A stretch of DNA of 13,626 bases from Bacteroidota bacterium (lineage in GTDB: Bacteria; Bacteroidota; Ignavibacteria; Ignavibacteriales; Melioribacteraceae): NCBI GenBank assembly GCA_021786655.1, contig JAJYMU010000352.1, positions 1-13,626 of the forward strand, in the 5' to 3' direction. This document shows, in pieces, positions 1 to 6,494 of the stretch. Numbering within the stretch: position 1 is the stretch's first letter; each line of letters begins with the position of its first letter. A program made the position numbers and the translations under genes. The notes under the pieces are model-generated. The model did not search any database and was not told the DNA's origin. It saw only the letters and a list, made by a program, of their open reading frames with translations.

Positions 1-350
1 CCGCTGTTTACCATCCGCACAATTTCAATCGATGGAATGAGTTCGGAAATAAGTTTCGCCATCTTCACTTCGATTTCTGTCGGCGCTCCGAAACTTGTTC
101 CGTTCTCAATCGCGTTCTTCAATGCTTCTATTATAAACGGCGGGTTATGGCCGAACAAATGCGGTCCCCAGCTGCCTATGTAGTCGATGTATTCGTTTCC
201 ATCAACGTCAATCATTTTAGAACCGATACCTTTGGAAATAAATCGTGGTGTTCCGCCTACGGACTTGAATGCCCGCACGGGTGAATTAACTCCGCCGGGA
301 ATATATTTTTGTGCTTCCTCAAAGAGTTGTTCGCTTCTGGTAGTCTTCAT
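1..350 (-). CDS. hemL: Glutamate-1-semialdehyde 2,1-aminomutase, N-terminal part (runs off left edge)
   Basis: This PLP enzyme converts glutamate-1-semialdehyde, the product of HemA, to 5-aminolevulinate in the cytoplasm. Only the first 116 codons are present, and the catalytic lysine region lies beyond the left edge. The visible protein starts MKTTRSEQLFEEAQKYIPGG and carries family signatures in order: GGVNSPVRAF, then KMIDVDGNEYIDYIGSWGP, then GTSFGAPTEIEVKMA, ending in VRMVNSG. All are typical of the N-terminal segment of GSA aminotransferases. The ATG at 350 has a GGAG box at 356-359, 5 nt upstream, which fixes the start. It is the last visible gene of the run, 99 nt after the MFS gene. 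That gap is AT-rich, with TTGTCC at 386-391 and TATTTA at 362-367 (18-nt spacing), so hemL may have its own weak promoter; this is a guess. Confidence 0.96.
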   Translation of the reverse strand, partial: MKTTRSEQLFEEAQKYIPGGVNSPVRAFKSVGGTPRFISKGIGSKMIDVDGNEYIDYIGSWGPHLFGHNPPFIIEALKNAIENGTSFGAPTEIEVKMAKLISELIPSIEIVRMVNS

Positions 351-449
351 CGATTCTCCGCTAAATATTATTTTCTAAAAAACATGGACAAAAATACGCT
401 ACTTGGAGTTAATTTAAAACTGGCTTGGCAATACGAGTATATTATTTAT

Positions 450-1760
450 TTAGTTAAGTGTGCGCAAGCTGGGGTAACGCAGTACAATCAAACCGGAAAT
501 TAGAATTAAGATAATCGAATTGATTAAAATTGCAGTTGGCGATCCGAACAATTCAGCTAACAAGCCGATCCACAAAGCTCCGACCGGAAAAAGTGCAAAA
601 AATCCGAAGCTGTAAATGCTCATTATTCGTCCGCGGAATTCTTCTGTAACCATCGTTTGAATCAATCCATTTGCAAGATTGAACATAGTAATTATCGCAG
701 CACCGTAAGCCATCAACAACGTGAGCGAAAGCCATAGAGATCGGTTAAAAGAAAAAGCGAATAATAAAACCGGCAATGTTAATGCTGTGATTGACAAAAC
801 ATTTCCTCTTACAATGTATTTATTTACTGTAGCTATAATCAACGCGCAGATAACAGCGCCGAAGCCCCGTGCAGATTGAAGAAATCCGTTAGTTGTTGCA
901 TCGCCGTGCAAAATATTTACTGCCCAGGCGGGGAAAATTGTAACCAAACTCATTCCGAAAAAATTTAGATTTATTACAACAAGCATAATCACTACAATAT
1001 TTTTTTGTGATTTCAGGTAAGCAAATCCTTCTTTAATATCTTTGAAAATGGATTTTTCACTCTTCACTTTTATTACCTTTGGAAGTTTCATTTGCAGCAA
1101 ATTGCCTATGACGGCAACAAATGAAATCCCGTTGATTGTAAAGCACCATGCCGGGCCGAAGAGTGCATAAGTTATTCCTGCAATCGCCGGACCGATAGCT
1201 GTAGCAGTATTGAACATTGTTGAATTCAAAGCTATGGCATTGATCAATTCTTCTCTTGCAACTAATTCGTTAACGAATGCCTGGCGTGCGGGCGCTTCAA
1301 AAGAATTTGCGGCGCCAAGAAAGAATGCCAGCATTAATATTAATCCAGGAGTAATGATGTGTGTGAAAGTTAATGCAGCAATTAAGAATGCGAGAAGCAT
1401 CATTATAGATTGAGTAAACAGCAAAATGGTTCTGCGCGGATACCTATCGGCAATCACTCCGGCGTAGAATGTAAATAACCACGCTGGAATACCAGTGGCG
1501 AATCCGACATAGCCAAGAAAAGCCGGTGAGTGAGTTAATTCAAAAACGAAGAATGCAAGCGCAGTTGTTTGCATCCAGGTGCCGAACAGCGAAGTCATTT
1601 GTCCCCAGAACCACAAACGGTAATTGCGATATCTTAAAGCGGCAAAAGTATCACCCCAACTAAATTTCTGTTTTAGATTTCCCGAAAAATTTTTTGCTCT
1701 TTCTTTTTGAGGATCAGAATTCTTTTCCGCGATCTGAATTTCTTCAGAAAAATCATCCAT
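450..1760 (-). CDS. MFS transporter, MFS_3/EntS-like family
   Basis: This is a predicted inner-membrane transporter of the major facilitator superfamily, 436 residues. A hydrophilic N-terminal tail of about 40 residues precedes roughly twelve hydrophobic segments. The cytoplasmic loop after the second transmembrane segment carries the MFS motif A as GVIADRYPRR (residues 101-110). The preceding RNYRLWFWGQ and TWMQTTALAFFVFELT segments resemble the PF05977 group, which includes the enterobactin exporter EntS. The substrate cannot be read from sequence. Its position 32 nt after hemB and before hemL suggests co-transcription, and export of a porphyrin, heme or siderophore-like compound is possible but unproven. 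No SD is visible before the ATG at 1760. An alternative start slightly downstream cannot be excluded because the N-terminal tail is not conserved. Confidence 0.88.
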   Translation of the reverse strand: MDDFSEEIQIAEKNSDPQKERAKNFSGNLKQKFSWGDTFAALRYRNYRLWFWGQMTSLFGTWMQTTALAFFVFELTHSPAFLGYVGFATGIPAWLFTFYAGVIADRYPRRTILLFTQSIMMLLAFLIAALTFTHIITPGLILMLAFFLGAANSFEAPARQAFVNELVAREELINAIALNSTMFNTATAIGPAIAGITYALFGPAWCFTINGISFVAVIGNLLQMKLPKVIKVKSEKSIFKDIKEGFAYLKSQKNIVVIMLVVINLNFFGMSLVTIFPAWAVNILHGDATTNGFLQSARGFGAVICALIIATVNKYIVRGNVLSITALTLPVLLFAFSFNRSLWLSLTLLMAYGAAIITMFNLANGLIQTMVTEEFRGRIMSIYSFGFFALFPVGALWIGLLAELFGSPTAILINSIILILISGLIVLRYPSLRTLN

Positions 1761-1792
1761 ACAAAATTAATCTATCTGTTCGTTTACAATAA

Positions 1793-2776
1793 TTATCGAT
1801 TCTTCTCTAAATACTTTACCACATCTTTCGCGAAGTAAGTCAAAATCATATCTGCGCCGGCACGTTTAATTGCTGTTAACGATTCCATCATGACTCGCTC
1901 TTCATCAATCCAGCCCATTTTGCCGGCAGCTTTTATCAATGAATATTCTCCGCTGACCTGGTAAGCGGCAGTCGGCATCTGGAATTTTTCTTTAACACGC
2001 CAGATAATATCAAGGTAAGCGCCTGCAGGTTTAACCATAATGATATCAGCGCCTTCTTCAATATCTGTCTCTGCTTCGCGCAAGGCCTCGTTCGCGTTTG
2101 CGATATCCATTTGATGAGAACGTCTGTCTCCGAAAGCCGGTGCTGATTCTGCGGCGTCTCTGAAAGGACCATAATAACCTGAAGCGTATTTTACAGCGTA
2201 ACTCAAAATAGGAATTTCGGTAAAGCCCTCGTCATCCAATGCTTTTCTGATAGCGCCCACGCGTCCATCCATCATGTCAGATGGCGCAATAATGTCGGCT
2301 CCCGCCTCGGCATGAGAAATTGATTCTTTGACGAGCAGATCAACTGTTTCGTCATTTAGGATTCTCTCGCCGTCCAATACTCCGCAGTGACCATGTGAAG
2401 TATATTCGCACAAGCAAACGTCTGTTATAACTAAAAGTCGTTTGGTTTCTTTCTTAATAGCTCTCACGGCTTTTTGAATAATTCCGTTAGGATCGTATGC
2501 GCCGGAACCGACTTCGTCTTTGTGATCAGGAATACCAAATAAAATGACTGCCGGTATTCCAAGCTTTTCAATTTCTTTACATTCTTCAACGACAACATCG
2601 ATGGACATCTGGTAAACGCCGGGCATCGATCTAACTTCTTTATTTATTTTGCTGCCCGGAACAACGAACAACGGATATATTAAATCATTCTTTGTAATTG
2701 TTGTCTCGCGGACCATATCGCGCAAAGTTGAATTGTATCTTAATCTGCGTAATCTTTTTGTTGGGTAAGTTGCCAT
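1793..2776 (-). CDS. hemB: Delta-aminolevulinic acid dehydratase (porphobilinogen synthase), zinc type
   Basis: This cytoplasmic enzyme condenses two 5-aminolevulinate molecules to porphobilinogen. It has 327 residues, a normal length for the family. The start is typical (YPTKRLRRLRYN, then YPLFVVPG). The active-site metal cluster DVCLCEYTSHGHCG supplies Cys121, Cys123 and Cys131, which places it in the zinc-dependent class rather than the Asp-rich magnesium class. The two Schiff-base lysines are visible as Lys196 in LSYAVKYASGYYGPFRDA and Lys249 in IMVKPAGAYLDI. The ATG at 2776 is preceded by GGAGGT (2781-2786), the best ribosome binding site in the window. Upstream, 48 nt away, lies four-helix-bundle ORF 1, so hemB is cut off from the other hem genes by that ORF. 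The leader between them contains a repeat copy (2795-2819). Confidence 0.98.
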   Translation of the reverse strand: MATYPTKRLRRLRYNSTLRDMVRETTITKNDLIYPLFVVPGSKINKEVRSMPGVYQMSIDVVVEECKEIEKLGIPAVILFGIPDHKDEVGSGAYDPNGIIQKAVRAIKKETKRLLVITDVCLCEYTSHGHCGVLDGERILNDETVDLLVKESISHAEAGADIIAPSDMMDGRVGAIRKALDDEGFTEIPILSYAVKYASGYYGPFRDAAESAPAFGDRRSHQMDIANANEALREAETDIEEGADIIMVKPAGAYLDIIWRVKEKFQMPTAAYQVSGEYSLIKAAGKMGWIDEERVMMESLTAIKRAGADMILTYFAKDVVKYLEKNR

Positions 2777-2780
2777 TTTA

Positions 2781-2786
2781 ACCTCC
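2781..2786 (-). promoter_or_regulatory. Strong Shine-Dalgarno of hemB
   Basis: The minus strand reads GGAGGT followed by TAAA and the hemB ATG. It is the strongest anti-SD match in the window and fits efficient, independent initiation of hemB after the interrupting ORF and repeat. Confidence 0.8.
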
Positions 2787-2794
2787 GGTTTATG

Positions 2795-2819
2795 AGTGTA
2801 GAGTGAAGAACGTAGAGTG
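2795..2819 (+). repeat. Dispersed AGTG/GTAGAGTG repeat, copy 1 (hemB leader side of four-helix-bundle ORF 1)
   Basis: A 25-bp stretch made of AGTGTAGAGTG, AAGAAC and GTAGAGTG modules. Read in reverse complement, the copy at 3214-3238 matches it at 21 of 25 positions; the four differences are two swapped dinucleotides, GT/AC and AC/GT. It lies between the stop of four-helix-bundle ORF 1 (2825-2827) and the hemB SD. The matches were counted by eye. Confidence 0.75.
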
Positions 2820-2824
2820 CAGAA

Positions 2825-3208
2825 TTATTTAATGCCTTTTGCAGTTTTTATGCTGCTCGTTAATAATCTTTCTAGTTCGTCACAATCTCTATTTAAACTT
2901 TCATACTCTTGATTATTTATTACTTCAGTTTCTTTTAACAATCTTAACCAGAACTGAGATTCTCTTGCTTCTTTAAGGGATATGGACAATTTATAAATAA
3001 AATCCTTTTTACTGGATGCACTTTGGGCTTCCGAAGCGTTTGCGCCAATTGATGTTCCAGATCTTAATAACTGTTTATGAAGTGGATCGTATGATTTATC
3101 TTTTTGAATTAAATATTTGTAAAGTTTTGCAATTCTAACAGAAAAATTGAAAGCCTTTTGATTTAAAATACTTCCATAAATTACCTGAGGTTCAAAAACT
3201 TTAGCCAT
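2825..3208 (-). CDS. Four-helix bundle protein (23S rRNA intervening-sequence protein family), ORF 1
   Basis: A 127-residue cytoplasmic protein of the TIGR02436/PF05635 four-helix-bundle family, first known from ORFs in intervening sequences of 23S rRNA genes in Leptospira and Coxiella. Recognition rests on LLRSGTSIGANASEA (residues 47-61), then KKDFIYKLSISLKEARESQFWLRLL, then a last amphipathic helix rich in Glu and Leu (about 98-122). There is no signal peptide or membrane segment. Molecular function is unknown, and nothing here shows an rRNA link. It sits between hemY (22 nt upstream) and hemB (48 nt downstream). Its DNA is visibly more AT-rich than the hem genes (14 G+C in the 60 bases at 2881-2940). 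It is bracketed by inverted copies of a short repeat, which suggests arrival as a small cassette. The start at 3208 has only a weak GTGGAAA ribosome site, itself formed at the repeat edge. Confidence 0.9.
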   Translation of the reverse strand: MAKVFEPQVIYGSILNQKAFNFSVRIAKLYKYLIQKDKSYDPLHKQLLRSGTSIGANASEAQSASSKKDFIYKLSISLKEARESQFWLRLLKETEVINNQEYESLNRDCDELERLLTSSIKTAKGIK

Positions 3209-3213
3209 TTTCC

Positions 3214-3238
3214 ACTCTACACTCTTCGTTCTACACTA
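3214..3238 (-). repeat. Dispersed AGTG/GTAGAGTG repeat, copy 2 (inverted relative to copy 1)
   Basis: On the minus strand this 25-bp stretch reads AGTGTAGAACGAAG followed by AGTGTAGAGTG. It is 21/25 identical to the plus strand of 2795-2819, so the two face each other across four-helix-bundle ORF 1. It overlaps the last codons of hemY: the GTG TAG (Val-stop) of hemY is repeat sequence. Its other end abuts the weak ribosome site of ORF 1. Confidence 0.75.
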
Positions 3239-4616
3239 TATTCAAACTTTCTTTGATCCTTATACATACCACTTCCGAATTCTTAACACAATCTCCGACA
3301 GAAATTCCACCGCGATAGTTCCCGCTAAGGAAAATTCCGGGATTCTCTTTCTCAAATTTATCAAAATATTTTTCGTGTTCTATATAGCCCACGTTATATT
3401 GCGGAATCGCCTTCTGCCACAGTTTTTCTCTAATAAATAAAGGGTCAATAGTGATTTTCATAGTTTCTTTAAATTCGCGGAGAACAAGGGCAATCAGTTT
3501 TTGCTTGTCTAGATCGAACAGATGTGGTGAGCGCGCACCGCCGACAAACAGCGTGAACGAGGCATTTTCGTCGTTGCACCTGTTCGGAAAAATTGTCGAG
3601 CTCCAAATTGCGCCCAGATAAGATTTTTTTTCTTTTGATGGAATTAAATATCCGAAACCGTCAAGCAGCTGACCAATCGATGACTTCTTGAAGCCAATAT
3701 ATAAAACCATTACCGGCGGATAGTAAATTTCTTCAAAGTGCTTTGAAAGATTTTGATCCAATCCCTTAAATATTTTGGCAGCTATGTAAGCGGGAACAGT
3801 TGATAAAACATAATCTGAAATTTCCTCACGCAACTTGCCGTCCCTCTCATAAATTACTTTCCAGCTACCGGCGTTGTGTTCTACACTCTGCACTCTACAC
3901 TCATATTCAATCCTATCGTTCAGCTTATTTGCAATAGCTTGTGGAAAAGTCTGCATACCGTTAACGAATGAAAACATTTTGGCACTCTGCTTAGATTGCT
4001 CTGCGCGCTGTTTACGTTCACGTGCGCCCTTAATCATTCCTTTGATCAAGCCGCCGTAAATTTCTTCAAGTCGATATAGTTTTGGAAAAGCCGATTTGAC
4101 GCTCAACTTATTCGGATCGCCGGCAAACACGCCGCTGACAAACGGATCGATTGCATAATCGAGGAACTCTTGTCCCAACCTTCTCTTCACAAATTGCGAC
4201 ATGCTTTGATAATAACCATCGTCGGATTTACCGATGAACGGTTCAGCTAGTAAGCGGAGCTTTGCTTTCGTTGAGAATAATTTTGTTTTGAGAAAAGCCG
4301 GCGGAGATGTGGGTAGCGGCTGTAGCTTTCCGTCTCTTAGAATGTAACGTTTGTCGGAAGACTCGCTGGCATAAATCATTTCGTTAGAAAGACCAACTTC
4401 ATCAACTAGCTGACGAATTAAAGGTGTCGTTTCAAGTCCACTGTTTGGACCGTAATCAATTAAGAAGCCGTCTTCGCTGGAAGTTCGCATCGAACCGCCA
4501 GGCTCACCTGATGTTTCAAGAACCTTAATATCGTACCCGCTCTTTTCAAGCCAGTACGCCGTCGCAAGACCGGAAATACCGGCGCCGAGAATAGTTATCT
4601 TTTTTTTATTGTTCAT
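3231..4616 (-). CDS. hemY: Protoporphyrinogen oxidase, HemY-type FAD enzyme
   Basis: Oxidises protoporphyrinogen IX to protoporphyrin IX. It is the FAD flavoprotein type, called hemG in some annotation schemes, and probably peripheral to the membrane. With the ATG at 4616 it has 461 residues, normal for the family. The N-terminus MNNKKKITILGAGISGLATA holds the dinucleotide-binding GAGISG (11-16), and the FAD ribose acid follows in VLETSGEPGGSMRT (Glu34). The C-terminal FAD motif is GIFLSGNYRGGISVGDCV. A longer reading from a TTG at 4646 would add ten non-conserved residues and is not preferred; the ribosome site of the ATG is only a weak GGAA. The last two codons lie in a repeat copy. Codons 239-247 (ECRVQSVEH) are also repeat-like in DNA yet fill a normal position in the fold. 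Coproporphyrinogen oxidase activity is possible, but HemN nearby favours the protoporphyrin route. Confidence 0.95.
   Translation of the reverse strand: MNNKKKITILGAGISGLATAYWLEKSGYDIKVLETSGEPGGSMRTSSEDGFLIDYGPNSGLETTPLIRQLVDEVGLSNEMIYASESSDKRYILRDGKLQPLPTSPPAFLKTKLFSTKAKLRLLAEPFIGKSDDGYYQSMSQFVKRRLGQEFLDYAIDPFVSGVFAGDPNKLSVKSAFPKLYRLEEIYGGLIKGMIKGARERKQRAEQSKQSAKMFSFVNGMQTFPQAIANKLNDRIEYECRVQSVEHNAGSWKVIYERDGKLREEISDYVLSTVPAYIAAKIFKGLDQNLSKHFEEIYYPPVMVLYIGFKKSSIGQLLDGFGYLIPSKEKKSYLGAIWSSTIFPNRCNDENASFTLFVGGARSPHLFDLDKQKLIALVLREFKETMKITIDPLFIREKLWQKAIPQYNVGYIEHEKYFDKFEKENPGIFLSGNYRGGISVGDCVKNSEVVCIRIKESLNIV
3878..3902 (-). repeat. Repeat-like stretch inside the hemY coding sequence
   Basis: The minus strand reads GAGTGTAGAGTG, then CAG, then AGTGTAGAAC. 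The first 12 bases are identical to 2794-2805, and the last 10 match the start of copy 2. It is in frame with hemY, encoding ECRVQSVE and the first base of the next codon, and keeps the expected protein length. Either a gene segment that resembles the repeat by chance, or a domesticated or source copy. Confidence 0.6.
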
Positions 4617-4627
4617 TTTGTTTTTCC

Positions 4628-4659
4628 GTGAAAAGTGAAACGTCAAAGGTGAAAAGTGA
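4628..4659 (+). repeat. Direct GTGAAAAGTGA pair in the hemH-hemY gap
   Basis: GTGAAAAGTGA occurs at 4628-4638 and again, identical, at 4649-4659 (21-bp period). Between them is AACGTCAAAG. It fills most of the 52-nt gap between hemH and hemY. Like the leader upstream of hemB it shows the order AGTGAA..ACGT and ends in CAGAA directly beside the stop codon of the preceding gene, so it looks like a diverged relative of the copies around four-helix-bundle ORF 1. Confidence 0.65.
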
Positions 4660-4668
4660 CAGCAGAAT

Positions 4669-5625
4669 TTATTCCATCTCTCGTTTCACTATTTCAGTAA
4701 GCGATTCAATAAATAATTCGGAATCGTTCAATCCTTTCATTACAATATAATTTTCGATTCCGCATTTGACGGCAACATGGCGGTATTCAATATCAAGTTC
4801 GTATAAAGTTTCAACGTGGTCCGATACAAAGCTTATCGGAACAATTAATAAATTTTTTTTATTCTTCAGTACAAGTTCTTTGATCATCGATGCTGTTGCC
4901 GGTTCCAGCCATTTCATCGGTCCAACTTTACTTTGAAAACATAAATGATGCTCATGTGAATGTTTCCGCGCATTCATCACAGCATTAACGGTTTCTTTGA
5001 TATGGTTACTATAGGGATCACCTTTCTTAACCAAACTTACCGGTGTACCGTGAGCACTGAAAACGATTTGCACTTCGCGCCTAATTTTTTCCGGGAATTG
5101 AAGAATTGTCTCATCAATCCGTTGATTGATTGCAGCAACATATTTTTCGTCAGCATAATAATCATTAATAAAGACAAGCTTCGATGCTTCGCCCTTATAG
5201 TGCCGTTTCCATTCGTTGAACGAAGAACCGGTTGTTGTTATCGAATAATGCGGATACAAGGGGAGAAGAATTATCTTTTCATAATTTGCTTTCTCGACCT
5301 TTGCGACTGTCTCATCAGTTAACAGTTTCCAATAACGCATAGCTATGTGAACGTCGAGTGAAGGATAATCTTTGCGGAGATTTTTTTCGAGCATCGATCT
5401 TTGCTTCTCAGTCCACTCGTTTATTGGAGATTTTCCGCCGATGAGTTTGTATTCTCCCACAATTTTGGGTGCACGACGGCTGGAAATAATTTTTGCAAAA
5501 AGTTTTTGTCCGAATGGAAGATTGAAAATATCCGGATCGCAAAAAAGATTGAATAAAAATGGTTCCACAGCCTCAAGTGAATCCGGCCCGCCTAAATTGA
5601 AAAGTACCACCGCAATCTTTTGCAC
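4669..5625 (-). CDS. hemH: Ferrochelatase
   Basis: Inserts ferrous iron into protoporphyrin IX, the last step to protoheme. It has 318 residues, a usual bacterial length. Family motifs appear in order: LFNLGGPDSLEAV (8-20), AMRYW (95-99), PLYPHYSITTTGSSFNEW (122-139), FSAHGTPVSLVKKGDPY with the catalytic His192, CFQSKVGPMKWLEP (229-242) and ISFVSDHVETLYELDIEY with the conserved Glu272. The ORF opens with GTG at 5625, preceded by AAAGG at 5635-5639 with a rather long 9-nt spacing; no ATG suits better. No membrane anchor is seen. It lies 41 nt after the TrmO gene and 52 nt before hemY, so the two final enzymes are adjacent, which suits hand-over of the reactive porphyrin. With HemN and no HemQ in the window, the protoporphyrin-dependent route is most likely. 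Confidence 0.97.
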   Translation of the reverse strand: MQKIAVVLFNLGGPDSLEAVEPFLFNLFCDPDIFNLPFGQKLFAKIISSRRAPKIVGEYKLIGGKSPINEWTEKQRSMLEKNLRKDYPSLDVHIAMRYWKLLTDETVAKVEKANYEKIILLPLYPHYSITTTGSSFNEWKRHYKGEASKLVFINDYYADEKYVAAINQRIDETILQFPEKIRREVQIVFSAHGTPVSLVKKGDPYSNHIKETVNAVMNARKHSHEHHLCFQSKVGPMKWLEPATASMIKELVLKNKKNLLIVPISFVSDHVETLYELDIEYRHVAVKCGIENYIVMKGLNDSELFIESLTEIVKREME

Positions 5626-5666
5626 AAAAAAATACCTTTATTAAGATTTATTTTTCAATGTTAAAA

Positions 5667-6494
5667 CTAAGAAACTCTTTTTACCGATTTGAACTGCTTA
5701 ACAAATTCAATATGCAACGGCTTGTCGCGATACTTGCCTTCTTCTTTGTTCTTCAGTTCTTCCTTACTATAGCTTGAGTTAATCTCGCGAACTATAACTT
5801 TTTTTTCTGTTTCATTAACCGTATAACGAATTCTCCAAGCTCTGTATTTTAATTCAAAAACATTTTTATTCAATTTGCCGGCGGTTTTCTGCTGTGAAAT
5901 TCTTTTCCTTGCAGAATCAGCTGGATTAAACTCAAGTTGCAGCTGAGCGAAACTTGCTAAGTTAATGCCAGCATTCTCTTTTAACCATGAGCATTGTTTC
6001 TCGGATCGTGATTCGAAAATTACTTTGTAAATACTCGCGAAATCCTTTTTAACCCAGCCCGTCAATGCATCCGGGAATGAATCTGAATATGGAAGATACG
6101 GCTTGATATCGAGTACCGGCGAACCATTGAGTATATCAGATTCTGAAATAAATATTTTTAACCCGTCAACTTTTTCCAGCTTGACGCAACTCATTCCAAT
6201 ATGATTTGGTCTGTATGGCGCGCGTGTAGCAAACACACCGACTTTCTTTCTTGTATGTCTCGGCGGGGTGACAAGCGGTTTCCAATTTTTGTTCAAATGA
6301 AATTGGTACAGAACCCAAATTCGCTCAAAACCGTCGAGATATTTTAACGCCTGCTGAAAATTATTTTTTGGATTGAGTTCAATAACTGAAATCTTTTCAC
6401 CGGCGAGGATCCCTTGCCTTGGAGTTTCATATCTTTGCACCAATTCTGAATGCACGGTTCCAATCGGTTTGATTATTATTTCGCTGGTGATCAA
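5667..6494 (-). CDS. trmO: tRNA (N6-threonylcarbamoyladenosine37-N6)-methyltransferase, TrmO/TsaA family
   Basis: Members methylate N6-threonylcarbamoyladenosine at position 37 of threonine tRNAs using S-adenosylmethionine. The N-terminal beta-barrel domain (about residues 5-145) shows IKPIGTVHSEL, the PRQG motif (25-28), RAPYRPNHIGMS (91-102) and DILNGSPVLDIKPYLPYSD (120-138), all hallmarks of the family once called UPF0066/YaeB. A C-terminal extension (about 155-275) agrees with the two-domain enterobacterial form rather than the short archaeal form. The start is a TTG at 6494 that shares TTGA with the stop of hemN, so translation is probably coupled; no ATG or GTG allows the conserved beginning. 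A tRNA-modification gene is not part of heme synthesis, and its place here is unexplained, although glutamyl-tRNA is the pathway's starting material. Function on tRNA-Thr is inferred from the family. Confidence 0.92.
   Translation of the reverse strand: MITSEIIIKPIGTVHSELVQRYETPRQGILAGEKISVIELNPKNNFQQALKYLDGFERIWVLYQFHLNKNWKPLVTPPRHTRKKVGVFATRAPYRPNHIGMSCVKLEKVDGLKIFISESDILNGSPVLDIKPYLPYSDSFPDALTGWVKKDFASIYKVIFESRSEKQCSWLKENAGINLASFAQLQLEFNPADSARKRISQQKTAGKLNKNVFELKYRAWRIRYTVNETEKKVIVREINSSYSKEELKNKEEGKYRDKPLHIEFVKQFKSVKRVS

Noticed and set aside
187..503. Plus-strand ORFs opposite the hemL start and the MFS 3' end
   Set aside because: They lie mostly antisense to hemL and the MFS gene, have no recognisable domain and no ribosome site; the minus-strand products are clear.
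1936..2172. Alternative-frame minus-strand ORF of 78 codons inside hemB
   Set aside because: It is fully contained in the hemB frame, which has all catalytic residues; the alternative product resembles nothing known to me.
2795..3238. Insertion sequence or transposon around four-helix-bundle ORF 1
   Set aside because: There is no transposase or integrase and no target-site duplication that I can see; only the inverted repeats are supported, so no mobile element is annotated.
4617..4646. Longer hemY reading from a TTG at 4646
   Set aside because: It starts within repeat sequence and adds ten residues before the normal FAD-binding beginning of the family; ATG 4616 is more natural.
2795..4659. 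CRISPR-like array
   Set aside because: Repeat copies are few, in mixed orientation, imperfect and separated by whole genes; no regular spacers or cas genes are present.
4960..5644. Plus-strand ORFs of 90-120 codons across hemH
   Set aside because: They are antisense shadows of hemH, whose conserved motifs cover the same bases.
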